In this document: positions 17,256 to 25,232 of the stretch, one piece after another
Layout: each line of letters starts with the position of its first letter
Numbering within the stretch: position 1 is the first letter of the stretch
From: an uncultured Cetobacterium sp.
GTDB lineage: Bacteria; Fusobacteriota; Fusobacteriia; Fusobacteriales; Fusobacteriaceae
Reading direction: 5' to 3'
NCBI RefSeq assembly: GCF_945952365.1
Contig: NZ_CAMFHX010000006.1
Location: 1 to 64,000 of the forward strand
DNA length: 64,000 nt
The notes under the pieces: model-generated
What the model was told of the DNA's origin: nothing
Seen by the model: the letters and a program-made list of their open reading frames with translations, nothing else
Databases searched by the model: none
Translations under genes and position numbers: made by a program

Positions 17256-17537
17256 ATGGTGTTTGTAGGAATATTTGGAGTAAAGAGTTCAGAGGAAAAA
17301 TTGAGAGATGTTGATTTTGAGTGTACAGGGTGCTTGTCGGATAAGATGGAGTTGTTTGCTTTTAGAAAGGTATTTGAGTTCTTTTTTTTACCGGTGCTTA
17401 CTCTTAGAAAAAGTCATGTAATAGCTTGTAGCTCTTGTAAAAGTAGCTATAAACTAAAAGAGGACAAAATGGAAGAGATACTTCTTAAAGGTAAAGTTAA
17501 GTATGAGGATGTAGAAAAAATAGTGAAAGAGTATTAA
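17256..17537 (+). CDS. Small zinc-ribbon protein
   Basis: A 93-residue protein with two CxxC knuckles, Cys23/Cys26 and Cys58/Cys61, separated by a hydrophobic segment (FFFLPVLTL) and followed by a lysine- and glutamate-rich helix. This resembles small zinc-ribbon family proteins often found next to membrane or metal genes; the function is unknown. AAAAGGGGGAG gives a strong ribosome site. It is 20 bases after cbiJ with no terminator between, so it may be the last gene of the B12 transcript, though no role in B12 synthesis is shown. Confidence 0.7.
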   Translation: MVFVGIFGVKSSEEKLRDVDFECTGCLSDKMELFAFRKVFEFFFLPVLTLRKSHVIACSSCKSSYKLKEDKMEEILLKGKVKYEDVEKIVKEY

Positions 17538-17539
17538 AA

Positions 17540-17622
17540 AAATATTAAATGATAGTTTACTAAACATTTAAAATAAGAATGAGAATTATATATTATGTAT
17601 ATAATTCTATCATTTAATATTT
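17540..17622. repeat. Nested AT-rich inverted repeat
   Basis: A perfect 16-bp outer repeat pairs AAATATTAAATGATAG (17540-17555) with CTATCATTTAATATTT (17607-17622). Inside its right side is a second perfect hairpin, GAATTATATA-TTATG-TATATAATTC (17583-17607). Between are 27 bases of unpaired sequence. It lies just after the zinc-ribbon gene and before a strong promoter, with no T tract on the plus side. Confidence 0.85.
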
Positions 17623-17633
17623 ATATAATGAGA

Positions 17634-17662
17634 TTGACATTTTAGATGAAAAACTGTATATT
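17634..17662 (+). promoter_or_regulatory. Promoter of the small secreted-protein gene
   Basis: TTGACA (17634-17639), 17 bases, TATATT (17657-17662), a close fit to the sigma-70 consensus. Transcription would start near 17669, which places the true start codon at 17697. Confidence 0.8.
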
Positions 17663-17696
17663 TAGATTATATGAAATATGTGGAGGCAGATTTAAA

Positions 17697-17933
17697 ATGG
17701 ATAAAAAAATTGTATATATTGTGCTAGGATTATTGTTAGCAATTAATATATATGCAAAAGGTTTGAAAAAAGATAACGGCTATTATTCAACTTTGGAAAA
17801 TTCTGTGATTAGTAAAACAACAGAGATATTTAACTACGGAAATCAGATATCAACTGTAAAAGCTATTAGTGAGAAAAATCTTACGGATGTAAGTGAGCAA
17901 AATGTAAATTTTGTTATAAATAAAATGAGATAA
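17697..17933 (+). CDS. Small secreted protein of unknown function
   Basis: A 78-residue product starting MDKKIVYIVLGLLLAINIYAKG, a clean signal peptide with a likely cut after AYA-type residues (INIYA). The mature part is about 57 residues, polar, with no cysteine and no recognised domain. I chose the ATG at 17697 because TGGAGGCAG precedes it at the right distance; the upstream ATG at 17646 falls inside the promoter. It is a single gene between the nested repeat and a terminator. I do not recognise a family. Confidence 0.65.
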   Translation: MDKKIVYIVLGLLLAINIYAKGLKKDNGYYSTLENSVISKTTEIFNYGNQISTVKAISEKNLTDVSEQNVNFVINKMR

Positions 17934-17960
17934 ACTTTTTTTGATGATGTGGAATAGATG

Positions 17961-17995
17961 AAAAAGGAGGCTGAGTAGACATGGCCTCCTTTTTC
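17961..17995. terminator. Terminator between the secreted-protein and threonine aldolase genes
   Basis: AAAAAGGAGGC and GCCTCCTTTTT form an 11-bp stem with a 12-base loop, with T tracts on both strands, between converging genes. Confidence 0.85.
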
Positions 17996-18002
17996 TATGG
18001 TT

Positions 18003-19031
18003 TTAATTTTTTAATTCTTTTAAAGCTTTAATAAATTTTGTGACTTCTGTTTCTAGAGTGGCCCAAGAAGTAACTAATCTGATAGCTGAGTTATTTTCAT
18101 CAACTTTTGTCCATCTATAGAAAGAGTAATCTTGTTCAAGTTTTTCAATAATTTTATTTGGAAGGATTGGAAATAGTTGATTAGTAGGAGAATTAATTAA
18201 GAAATTAAATCCTAACTCTTTGATTCCATTATGTAAAACCTCTGCCATTATATTTGCGTGAGTAGAAACTTCAAGATAAAGATCATTTTTGAAGAGTTCA
18301 GAGAATTGAATTCCAAGGGCTCTTCCTTTAGCTAAAAGTCCACCTTTTTGTTTTATATTAAATCTAAAATTACTTTTTAATAGATTGTTTGAGATGATTA
18401 ATGCTTCTCCAAATAAGGCTCCATGTTTTGTTCCACCAATATAGAATGAATCTAAAAGAGTAGCAAAATCTAAAAGAGTTAGATCATTCTCTTTAGCAAC
18501 TAGAGCTGATCCCAATCTAGCTCCATCCATATAAAACAGTAAATCATTTTCTTTACAGAATTGACTTAGTTCTTCTAATTCATTTTTTTGATAAATAGTA
18601 CCAATTTCTGTAGGGTTTGAAATATAAACCAGTTTAGGTTTAACAGCATGTTCACTAGAGTGAGCTTCAATAACAGGTTTGATATCTTCAACTCTTAATT
18701 TACCATCATTTACATTTACGGCAATAACTTTATGTCCAGTTGCTTCAATTGCACCAGTTTCATTTACAAAAATATGTCCAGTATTAGCAGAGATAACGGC
18801 TTCATAAGGTCTTAAAAAAGCGGATATAGCAATCAAATTTGTTTGTGTTCCACCAACAAGAAGGTGAATATCAATATCCTCCTTATTAATTTTATTTTTT
18901 AAAATACAGATAGCTTCGTTAGTGAACTCATCTTCACCATATCCAGCTTGTTGAATTAAATTTGTTTCAACTAAGGTTTTTAATATATTAGGATGAACTC
19001 CTTCACTATAATCATTTTTAAAGCTGTACAT
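18003..19031 (-). CDS. ltaE: Low-specificity L-threonine aldolase
   Basis: A PLP enzyme that splits L-threonine or allo-threonine to glycine and acetaldehyde. It belongs to the beta-eliminating lyase family. MYSFKNDYSEGVHPNIL at the start, QAGYGEDEFT near residues 32-41, and the PLP lysine Lys202 in IGGTKHGALFGEA are visible, with YMDGARLGSAL for the cofactor-binding Asp. At 342 residues it is complete. It is a single minus-strand gene; with glyA nearby it gives a second route to glycine. The ATG follows AGGAGGATTT. Some relatives act on beta-hydroxy-aspartate or phenylserine. Confidence 0.9.
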   Translation of the reverse strand: MYSFKNDYSEGVHPNILKTLVETNLIQQAGYGEDEFTNEAICILKNKINKEDIDIHLLVGGTQTNLIAISAFLRPYEAVISANTGHIFVNETGAIEATGHKVIAVNVNDGKLRVEDIKPVIEAHSSEHAVKPKLVYISNPTEIGTIYQKNELEELSQFCKENDLLFYMDGARLGSALVAKENDLTLLDFATLLDSFYIGGTKHGALFGEALIISNNLLKSNFRFNIKQKGGLLAKGRALGIQFSELFKNDLYLEVSTHANIMAEVLHNGIKELGFNFLINSPTNQLFPILPNKIIEKLEQDYSFYRWTKVDENNSAIRLVTSWATLETEVTKFIKALKELKN

Positions 19032-19100
19032 AAAATCCTCCTATTAAATTTATTTATTGAATCTATTTTAAAGATAAAAGGATTAAATGTCAAAGTTTTT

Positions 19101-20030
19101 CTATCTGTCGGGTTTATAGTTTATAGGTGAACTTCTAAATAGATAATTTTTTTTACGTGCTTCAATCTCTATACCTAATAATTCTTGAGCAATATGAGTC
19201 ATATTTCTTAAAGCTTCTGGTTCTAAAACATCTTCAATTTCAATTCCCTCTTTTTTCTTTAAATCAACATAGTTATCCCACAGATGTTTTTTGATATTTT
19301 CAAGTTCTGCTGGTTTTCTTAAAAGAGTTAGCATCTCTAATTTGATTTTATCATACAGCTCAGATGATGGTTCTGTATCTGATTTTAAAATATCTCTGAT
19401 TTCATCTCTTATAGCAGTTCCTTCCTCTTCGTGTAGTTCATAAAGAACATATTTAATTTTATCCCAAATATCTTTTAAAATCTCTTTAGAATTAACTTCT
19501 TGTTCTTTTATCCAAACAAAAGCGACTAATCTTCTTTTCCAATCCCACCATCTGATTGGACTTTGTAAATCAATAGAGCTAATTAAAAAAACATCTCTTT
19601 GTAAAAGAAGGGCTCCAAAAACCCCAGGAGGATTTCCAAGACGTTGATTTTTTAAAGTGGTTCTTTTAACACCACAAGAAGGGCTTCCTTCCATATAGAT
19701 ATATGCATCTATTTTTGCTCGCTCAAGAGTCTCAAGACAAGCTAGAGCACCTTGCTTTATCATATCATTTTTAATTTTTCCCTCTTTATCTTTAACATTA
19801 GCGTTACCTTCCCAGAAATCAAAACCATTTCCACCAGAAAGTTTAATAGTTAATCTAGGAACACCCATACCACTCATAACTTCTGGACAAACAGGTGTCC
19901 AAATAAATTGTCCACGATCTCTACCTAAATATTGAGTTAAATCTATCCCTTTTCCATTATATCTAAATTTTGCTCCAAATTGACAAGCTGCAATTCCTAA
20001 ATTTAATTTTCTTTTTAAAAGATTTTCCAT
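19101..20030 (-). CDS. DUF523-family protein
   Basis: A 309-residue cytoplasmic protein whose first half is a DUF523-like domain: LNLGIAACQFGAKFRYNGKG near residues 8-27, WTPVCPEVMSGMGVPR near 42-57, and SPSCGVKRTT near 114-123. Cysteines in these blocks (CQFG, CPEV, SCG) suggest metal or Fe-S binding. The second half is helical and charged, with no recognised motif. The start is placed at MENLLK because CGGAGGG lies at the right distance; the frame is open nine codons further upstream. The biochemical role of DUF523 proteins is not known to me. Confidence 0.75.
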   Translation of the reverse strand: MENLLKRKLNLGIAACQFGAKFRYNGKGIDLTQYLGRDRGQFIWTPVCPEVMSGMGVPRLTIKLSGGNGFDFWEGNANVKDKEGKIKNDMIKQGALACLETLERAKIDAYIYMEGSPSCGVKRTTLKNQRLGNPPGVFGALLLQRDVFLISSIDLQSPIRWWDWKRRLVAFVWIKEQEVNSKEILKDIWDKIKYVLYELHEEEGTAIRDEIRDILKSDTEPSSELYDKIKLEMLTLLRKPAELENIKKHLWDNYVDLKKKEGIEIEDVLEPEALRNMTHIAQELLGIEIEARKKNYLFRSSPINYKPDR

Positions 20031-20139
20031 AAATTTCCCTCCGTATAAATTTGACAAATGTCTATGTAAAGATTATACTCAAATTAAAAGTGAATCCTTT
20101 AATGGTTCATCTTCAAAACTTACATTTTAAATAAAAAAA

Positions 20140-20165
20140 TAAGGTCGTGCATTGCACGACCTTAG
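20140..20165 (-). terminator. Terminator overlapping the yjdM stop
   Basis: AAGGTCGTGCA-TTGCACGACCTT is a nearly perfect hairpin containing the stop of the minus-strand gene, followed on that strand by ATTTTTTTA. Confidence 0.9.
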
Positions 20166-20503
20166 ATTTTTTTAACAAACTCAGACTTTAATTTCATAGC
20201 TCCAATACCGTCGATTCTACAATCGATATTGTGATCTCCTTCAACTAATCTGATATTTTTTACTTTAGTTCCAATTTTAACAACTGATGAACTTCCTTTG
20301 ATTTTTAAATCTTTAATAACAGAAACTGTATCTCCATCAACTAAAAGAGTTCCGTTAGCATCCTTTACTATAAGAGAGTCATCTGAATCTTCAGTAGCAG
20401 CCTCTGCTGACCACTCGTAAGCACACTCTGGGCAAACAAATAGGTTTCCATCCTCGTAAGTGTATTCTGAATTACACTTTGGGCAATTAGGTAAATTAGT
20501 CAT
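20162..20503 (-). CDS. yjdM: YjdM/PhnA-family zinc-ribbon protein
   Basis: A small cytoplasmic protein formerly named PhnA. Its N-terminal zinc ribbon has Cys7/Cys10 (CPKC) and Cys24/Cys27 (CPEC). The C-terminal domain has the family block [19 protein letters not shown] and [22 protein letters not shown] in short beta strands. At 113 residues it is the usual length. It is not needed for phosphonate use in other bacteria, and its function remains unclear. It stands alone between glyA and the DUF523 gene, with its own terminator. Confidence 0.92.
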   Translation of the reverse strand: MTNLPNCPKCNSEYTYEDGNLFVCPECAYEWSAEAATEDSDDSLIVKDANGTLLVDGDTVSVIKDLKIKGSSSVVKIGTKVKNIRLVEGDHNIDCRIDGIGAMKLKSEFVKKI

Positions 20504-20594
20504 AATATTTTCTCCATTCTATATAATAATATTTATATTATAAAACAAAATTAATAAAAATTCAAGAAAACAAAATTTTAGCTAAAGAATTATA

Positions 20595-21839
20595 TTAGCT
20601 TTTATATAAAGGGAACTTATTACAAAGGGTCTTAACCTCATTTTTAACTTCAGTTAAAATACCATCATCCTCAATATTTTTTAATGTTTTAACAATTAGA
20701 TTACCGACTATTTTCATCTCTTCCACTCCCATTCCTCTAGAAGTTAAAGCTGGAGTACCAATTCTTATACCACTTGTAATAAATGGACTTTTAGTGTCAT
20801 AAGGGATTCCATTTTTATTTACAGTTATATGAACTTTTTCAAGTGCTTTTTCAGCATCTTTTCCTGTTATATTAAGAGTTGTTAAATCTACTAAAATAAG
20901 GTGATTATCAGTTCCACCGCTTACAACTCTAACTCCATTTTCTATAAGAGTTGCCGCAAGAGTTGAAGCATTTTTTATAACATTTTCTCCATAAGCTTTG
21001 AATTCAGGAGATAAAGCTTCTTTAAAAGCTACAGCTTTTCCAGCAATAACATGAACTAAGGGGCCGCCTTGAATTCCAGGGAAAATTATTTTATCAATTC
21101 TTTTTGCAATCTCTTCATCGTTTGTCAAAATAAGTCCACCTCTAGGACCTCTAAGAGTTTTATGTGTAGTACTTGTAGTAATATGTGCATATTCTATAGG
21201 TGATGGATGAAGTCCAACTGCAACTAAACCAGCAATATGTGCCATATCGACAACTAAGAAAGCTCCGATTTCGTCAGCAATCTCTCTAAATTTTTTAAAA
21301 TCTATAGTTCTTGGGTAAGCACTTGCTCCAGCTATAATAAGTTTAGGTTTATGCTCTAAAGCAAGAGTTCTTATTTCGTTATAATCTATTCTTTCATCAT
21401 CTTTTTTTACACTGTACGAGATAACATTGTAGTCACTTCCTGAAAAGTTAACATTTTTTCCATGAGTAAGATGACCACCGTGATCAAGTCTCATACCAAG
21501 AATGGTATCTCCTAAATCTATTAGAGCTCTATAAGCAGCCATATTTGCTCCAGATCCAGAGTGAGGCTGAACATTAGCAAATTTAGCTACGAAAAGTTCT
21601 TTTGCTCTTTCTATTGCAAGAGCTTCTACAACATCAACAAATTCACACCCTCCATAGTAACGCTTTGCAGGATATCCCTCTGCATATTTATTAGTTAAAA
21701 CTGATCCAACAGCTTCCATAACACTTTTTGAAACAAAATTTTCTGAGGCGATAAGTTCTAAACCATATTCTTGTCTATGTAACTCATTTTCAATAGCATT
21801 GTAAATCTCAATATCTTTATCTTTTAAAAAATCTAACAT
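20595..21839 (-). CDS. glyA: Serine hydroxymethyltransferase
   Basis: A PLP enzyme that interconverts serine and glycine with tetrahydrofolate, supplying one-carbon units. The blocks are [11 protein letters not shown] at residues 28-38, [16 protein letters not shown] at 51-66, [14 protein letters not shown] at 114-127, [12 protein letters not shown] with Asp198, and the PLP lysine Lys227 in [13 protein letters not shown]. At 414 residues it is complete. The ATG follows GAGGAGGATTC. An inverted repeat (21859-21885) sits over the likely promoter and may serve regulation. Confidence 0.97.
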   Translation of the reverse strand: MLDFLKDKDIEIYNAIENELHRQEYGLELIASENFVSKSVMEAVGSVLTNKYAEGYPAKRYYGGCEFVDVVEALAIERAKELFVAKFANVQPHSGSGANMAAYRALIDLGDTILGMRLDHGGHLTHGKNVNFSGSDYNVISYSVKKDDERIDYNEIRTLALEHKPKLIIAGASAYPRTIDFKKFREIADEIGAFLVVDMAHIAGLVAVGLHPSPIEYAHITTSTTHKTLRGPRGGLILTNDEEIAKRIDKIIFPGIQGGPLVHVIAGKAVAFKEALSPEFKAYGENVIKNASTLAATLIENGVRVVSGGTDNHLILVDLTTLNITGKDAEKALEKVHITVNKNGIPYDTKSPFITSGIRIGTPALTSRGMGVEEMKIVGNLIVKTLKNIEDDGILTEVKNEVKTLCNKFPLYKS

Positions 21840-21858
21840 AATGAATCCTCCTCATAAG

Positions 21859-21885
21859 TTTAGTATAAAATGATTATATACTAAA
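21859..21885. promoter_or_regulatory. Possible operator upstream of glyA
   Basis: TTTAGTATA (21859-21867) and TATACTAAA (21877-21885) are perfect 9-base arms separated by nine bases, 20 bases before the glyA start. A minus-strand TATAAT (21873-21878) lies inside, so a protein bound here would block the promoter. The -35 box is weak. Confidence 0.45.
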
Positions 21886-21980
21886 AAAGGAGAATATTCT
21901 AGTACATAATTATATAAAAAGAAAAAAGTTTGACTTTGTATTTAAATATGTTAAAATTATTTCGTGAAATATTTATTTAA

Positions 21981-22047
21981 TACTTATATAAATTTGGGAT
22001 ATGGCCAAAAGTTTCTACACCAAACCGTAAATTTGGTACTATGAGTA
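21981..22047 (+). ncRNA. Purine riboswitch, guanine type
   Basis: P1 pairs TACTTATA (21981-21988) with TATGAGTA (22040-22047), one G-U. P2 is TTTGG-GATATGG-CCAAA, P3 is ACCAAA-CCGTAAA-TTTGGT, and the joining strand GTTTCTAC and the ACTATG element are intact. The base that decides the ligand, position 74 in the xpt numbering, is C (TACTATG), which means guanine/hypoxanthine rather than adenine, and the J2/3 U51 equivalent is kept, which argues against the 2'-deoxyguanosine class. A terminator follows at once, so it should switch the downstream gene off when guanine is present. Confidence 0.95.
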
Positions 22048-22069
22048 AAAGTGTATTGGGATTATTTAA

Positions 22070-22102
22070 CCCAGTGAGCTTTTGCTTACTGGGATTTTTT
22101 TA
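22070..22102 (+). terminator. Riboswitch-controlled terminator
   Basis: CCCAGTGAGC-TTTT-GCTTACTGGG is a 10-bp stem (one G-U) followed by ATTTTTTTAT. It lies 22 bases after the guanine aptamer and 17 bases before the start codon of the amidohydrolase gene, and is the likely expression platform. Confidence 0.9.
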
Positions 22103-22118
22103 TTGCGGAGGATTAAGA

Positions 22119-23513
22119 ATGAAAAGTTATTTAAAAGGTGCTTTATTATTAGGAAGTTTATTTATTGTAGGGTGTAGTTCTTTAGTTGAAAAAAAAGAAT
22201 CAGCTAATATAATTATAAAAAATGGAACTGTTTTAACAATGAATGAAAAAAGAGATATTATTGAAAATGGGGTTATTGTTATAAAAAACAATAAAATAAT
22301 ATCAGTAGGAACTGAGGATCTATTAAAAAAATATAGTGCAAATAAAGTTATAGATGCAGAGGATGGAATTGTAATGCCAGGGATGATAAATACTCATACG
22401 CATGCGTCGATGACAGTATTTAGATCATTAGCGGATGATGTTCCTGACAGATTAAATAGATATATATTCCCTTTAGAAAATAAAATGGTAAGTCCAGAAA
22501 TGGTTTATTTAGGAGCAAGACACGGAGCTACAGAGATGGCTTTAGGTGGAGTAACAACTATGGTTGATATGTATCTATTTGAAGATGATGCAGCAAGAGC
22601 AGTGAAAGAAGTTGGATTAAGAGGAATTATGACTCAAAATATAATTAAATATCCAACAGCTGATGGTCAGAAAAAAGGAGAAACTTTAGAAAGAGCAATA
22701 GCTTTTGTTGAGAAATATAAAAATGATGAATTAATAACTCCAGGTTTTGGGCCACATGGACCACATACAGTTACTAAAGAGGAACTTTTAAAAATAAAAG
22801 AGTTATCAGAAAAGTATAATGTACCAGTATCGATGCACGTTGCAGAAACAGATGTAGAGTTTGATAGAATAAAGAAAGATTTTAAAATGACACCAGTAGA
22901 ATATTTAGATTCATTAGGGTTATTAAATGAAAGATTTATTGCAGCTCATAATATTTTCGTAACTGATAGTGATATTGAATTAATGAAAAAAAGAGATATA
23001 GGAATCGCTCACAATATGGTTGCTAATATAAAATCTGCTAAAGGGATATCACCAGCTTTAAAAATGCATGATATGGGAATGAGAGTAGGATTAGGAACAG
23101 ATGGACCTATGAGTGGAAATACTTTAGATATAATAGGACAAATGGGATATGTAGCTAAATTACACAAGTTAGATACAAAAGATAGATCAGCATTACCACC
23201 TAAAAAAGCTGTGGAGATGGCAACGATTGGTGGTGCAAGAGCAATTCATAGAGAGAATGAATTAGGAAGTTTAGAAATTGGAAAGTTAGCAGACGTAGTT
23301 GTAATAGAAACAAAATCTGTAAATATGAATCCAATATTTGATCCATACTCAGCTTTAGTTTATTCAGCTAACGCAAGTAATGTAGATACAGTTATCGTAA
23401 ATGGTAAGGTAATTGTAGAAGATAAGAAAATAAAAACAGTGGATTTAGAAAAAAATTCAAAAGAATTAAACAATTTTAAAGGAAAAGTTCAAAAAATAGC
23501 AGAAACTCTATAA
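22119..23513 (+). CDS. Lipoprotein amidohydrolase (MtaD/ATZ-TRZ family deaminase)
   Basis: A metal-dependent deaminase or hydrolase, 464 residues. The N-terminus MKSYLKGALLLGSLFIVGC is a lipoprotein signal with Cys19 as the lipidation site, so the enzyme should be tethered in the periplasm or on the surface, which is unusual because this family is normally cytoplasmic. The metal ligands His93 and His95 are in NTHTHASM, a further His in SMHVAETD, another in IAAHN, and the Asp in GLGTDGPMSGN. Relatives include S-adenosylhomocysteine/methylthioadenosine deaminases and guanine deaminase. The frame extends up to 22041, but that would lie inside the riboswitch; GCGGAGGATTAAG marks the start used. 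The guanine riboswitch suggests a purine substrate. Confidence 0.88.
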   Translation: MKSYLKGALLLGSLFIVGCSSLVEKKESANIIIKNGTVLTMNEKRDIIENGVIVIKNNKIISVGTEDLLKKYSANKVIDAEDGIVMPGMINTHTHASMTVFRSLADDVPDRLNRYIFPLENKMVSPEMVYLGARHGATEMALGGVTTMVDMYLFEDDAARAVKEVGLRGIMTQNIIKYPTADGQKKGETLERAIAFVEKYKNDELITPGFGPHGPHTVTKEELLKIKELSEKYNVPVSMHVAETDVEFDRIKKDFKMTPVEYLDSLGLLNERFIAAHNIFVTDSDIELMKKRDIGIAHNMVANIKSAKGISPALKMHDMGMRVGLGTDGPMSGNTLDIIGQMGYVAKLHKLDTKDRSALPPKKAVEMATIGGARAIHRENELGSLEIGKLADVVVIETKSVNMNPIFDPYSALVYSANASNVDTVIVNGKVIVEDKKIKTVDLEKNSKELNNFKGKVQKIAETL

Positions 23514-23599
23514 AATTAGTAAAATTTATGATATAATATATCCCTGCTTAAAAAAGTTATGAAACTATTTTAATATACAGGGAGGAAACAGATTTAAGT

Positions 23600-24214
23600 A
23601 TGCTAGAAAAATTTGTTATTTTAATCACGTTATTGTATTCAACAACAATTTTTGGATATGATGATACTAGAGTTAGGGAGATTATTATAAGTGAAGTATT
23701 ATCTCATGAAGGGGATAAACTTGTTAGAACTCAAAAGGAACTTTCAAAATATGGAATAAGAAATTTTTTATTGTTGGATTATAATAAAAAATTTCAAAAA
23801 GATTACGAGATAAAAACTCTTACAGAAGAACAAGCAAGAGAGATTGCAGAGCATTTGCTAATCGATTATAGATTGGATGAGATTAAGCACTCTTATTCAC
23901 AGATGATGATCTTCGATATATTCTTCAATGGAGGATATAATGCAGGAGCAGTTGTAACTCAAAGAGCATTAAAAAGATATAAACCATCAGAAGAGATAGT
24001 TGTAGATGGAATATTAGGAAGTAAAACTATAAAAGTTATAAACTCAGTTGAAGATCATGAGAAATTTATTGATCTTATAACAGAGGAAAGAATAGCTTAT
24101 TATAAAAGTTTGAACAGCTGGGAGATATATGGAAAAGGCTGGGAAAAGAGAATCAATGCCTATAAAGTAAAGTTAAAAGAGATGGCAATGGTTGACAATG
24201 GAAATAGAATATAG
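23600..24214 (+). CDS. GH108-type muramidase with peptidoglycan-binding tail
   Basis: A secreted cell-wall hydrolase, 204 residues. Residues 1-19 (ending TTIFGY) form a signal peptide. The glycoside hydrolase 108 domain has the catalytic Glu37 in SHEGDK, within EVLSHEGD, and DIFFNGGYNAGAVVTQRAL near residues 110-128 matches the phage-type endolysin core. The C-terminal part from about 128 fits a PG_binding_3-like domain (VDGILGSKTIKVIN). The usual GH108 motif is EGG; here it is EGD. It is alone, with GGGAGGAAACAG as ribosome site, and no phage genes flank it. Cell-wall turnover is the likely role. Confidence 0.8.
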   Translation: MLEKFVILITLLYSTTIFGYDDTRVREIIISEVLSHEGDKLVRTQKELSKYGIRNFLLLDYNKKFQKDYEIKTLTEEQAREIAEHLLIDYRLDEIKHSYSQMMIFDIFFNGGYNAGAVVTQRALKRYKPSEEIVVDGILGSKTIKVINSVEDHEKFIDLITEERIAYYKSLNSWEIYGKGWEKRINAYKVKLKEMAMVDNGNRI

Positions 24215-24240
24215 TATAGTGTGACTAAAGAATAAAAAAG

Positions 24241-24325
24241 TTTACTAGGGGAGCCATTTGGCTGAGAAGTTTAGACTGACCCTTTGAACCTGATACGGTT
24301 AATACCGACGTAGGGAAGTAGCGAA
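24241..24325 (+). ncRNA. TPP riboswitch (THI element)
   Basis: The conserved blocks GGGGAGCC, GGCTGAGA, GACCCTTTGAACCTGAT, ACGGTTAATACCG and GTAGGGAAGTAG are all present in order. It lies 101 bases before thiD and is followed by a terminator, so thiamine diphosphate should cut transcription of the thiD-thiM pair. Confidence 0.95.
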
Positions 24326-24366
24326 AGCAGTGTGACTGATAATCTTAGTTATAACTATAATTCGAG

Positions 24367-24394
24367 AGACTACCCTTAGGGTAGTCTTTTTTTA
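24367..24394 (+). terminator. TPP-controlled terminator
   Basis: AGACTACCC-TTA-GGGTAGTCT is a perfect 9-bp stem followed by a T run, between the TPP aptamer and thiD. It is the probable expression platform. Confidence 0.9.
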
Positions 24395-24425
24395 TACAGA
24401 TTTATATACAAAATAGGAGGTTAGA

Positions 24426-25232
24426 ATGAAAAATATTTTAACAATTGCAGGATCCGATTCATGTGGAGGAGCAGGAATACAAGCTGATTTAAAAGCTATG
24501 AGTGCTCAAGGAACTTATGGAATGAGTGTTATAACAGCTATCACAGCTCAGAATACAAAGGGAGTTTTTGCAGTTCAAGAGATTGATATAGATATTATAA
24601 AAAAGCAAATTGAAGTTCTTTATGAAGATATAGATATAAGCTCTGTAAAAATTGGAATGCTTTCAAGTAGCGATATAATTAAAACAGTTCATGAAACTTT
24701 AAAAAATGTAAAAGCTAAAAATATAGTTATCGATCCAGTTATGATTTCTAAAAGTGGGTATTACTTACTAAAAGATGAGGCAGTTAAAGCTTTAAAGCAA
24801 TTTTTAGAAATTGGGACTTTAGTGACACCAAATATACCAGAAGCTGAGGTTTTATCTGAAATGAAAATAAAAAATGAAGATGATATGATTGCCGCTGGAA
24901 AAAAAATAAAATCTTTAGGAGCAAAAAATGTTTTAGTAAAAGGTGGACATAGAGAGGATAATTGTACAGATATTTTGATAACAGAAAATAATGAGATTAT
25001 TAGATTTGAAGGAGTTAGATTTGAAACTAAAAATACTCATGGAACAGGATGCACTTTATCTTCGACAATAGCATCGTATATTGGAAAAGGTTTAAGTATT
25101 GAAGAATCTGTTAGATTAGGAAAAGGATATATAAGCGAAGCTATAAAAAATTCATTTTCAATAGGAAAGGGAGTAGGTCCTGTAGGTCATTTTATAGATT
25201 TATATAAAAAGGCGGGTGTTGATTTTGAATAA
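24426..25232 (+). CDS. thiD: Hydroxymethylpyrimidine/phosphomethylpyrimidine kinase
   Basis: Phosphorylates hydroxymethylpyrimidine twice to HMP diphosphate, the pyrimidine half of thiamine. The ribokinase-fold start GSDSCGGAGIQADLKA is at residues 9-24; MLSSSDII, VIDPVMISKSGYYLL and the C-terminal anion hole THGTGCTLSS with Asp-region sequence follow. At 268 residues it is normal. AATAGGAGGTTAGA precedes the ATG. It overlaps thiM. Confidence 0.96.
   Translation: MKNILTIAGSDSCGGAGIQADLKAMSAQGTYGMSVITAITAQNTKGVFAVQEIDIDIIKKQIEVLYEDIDISSVKIGMLSSSDIIKTVHETLKNVKAKNIVIDPVMISKSGYYLLKDEAVKALKQFLEIGTLVTPNIPEAEVLSEMKIKNEDDMIAAGKKIKSLGAKNVLVKGGHREDNCTDILITENNEIIRFEGVRFETKNTHGTGCTLSSTIASYIGKGLSIEESVRLGKGYISEAIKNSFSIGKGVGPVGHFIDLYKKAGVDFE

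Noticed and set aside
17646-17696. An upstream ATG for the small secreted protein
   Set aside because: It falls between and over the -35/-10 boxes; the ATG at 17697 has the ribosome site and signal peptide.
22041-22118. A longer start for the amidohydrolase at 22041
   Set aside because: It would put coding sequence in the riboswitch and its terminator; the ATG at 22119 has a proper ribosome site and signal peptide.
23600-24214. The GH108 protein as part of a prophage lysis cassette
   Set aside because: No holin, integrase or structural phage genes are near, and the protein has its own signal peptide.
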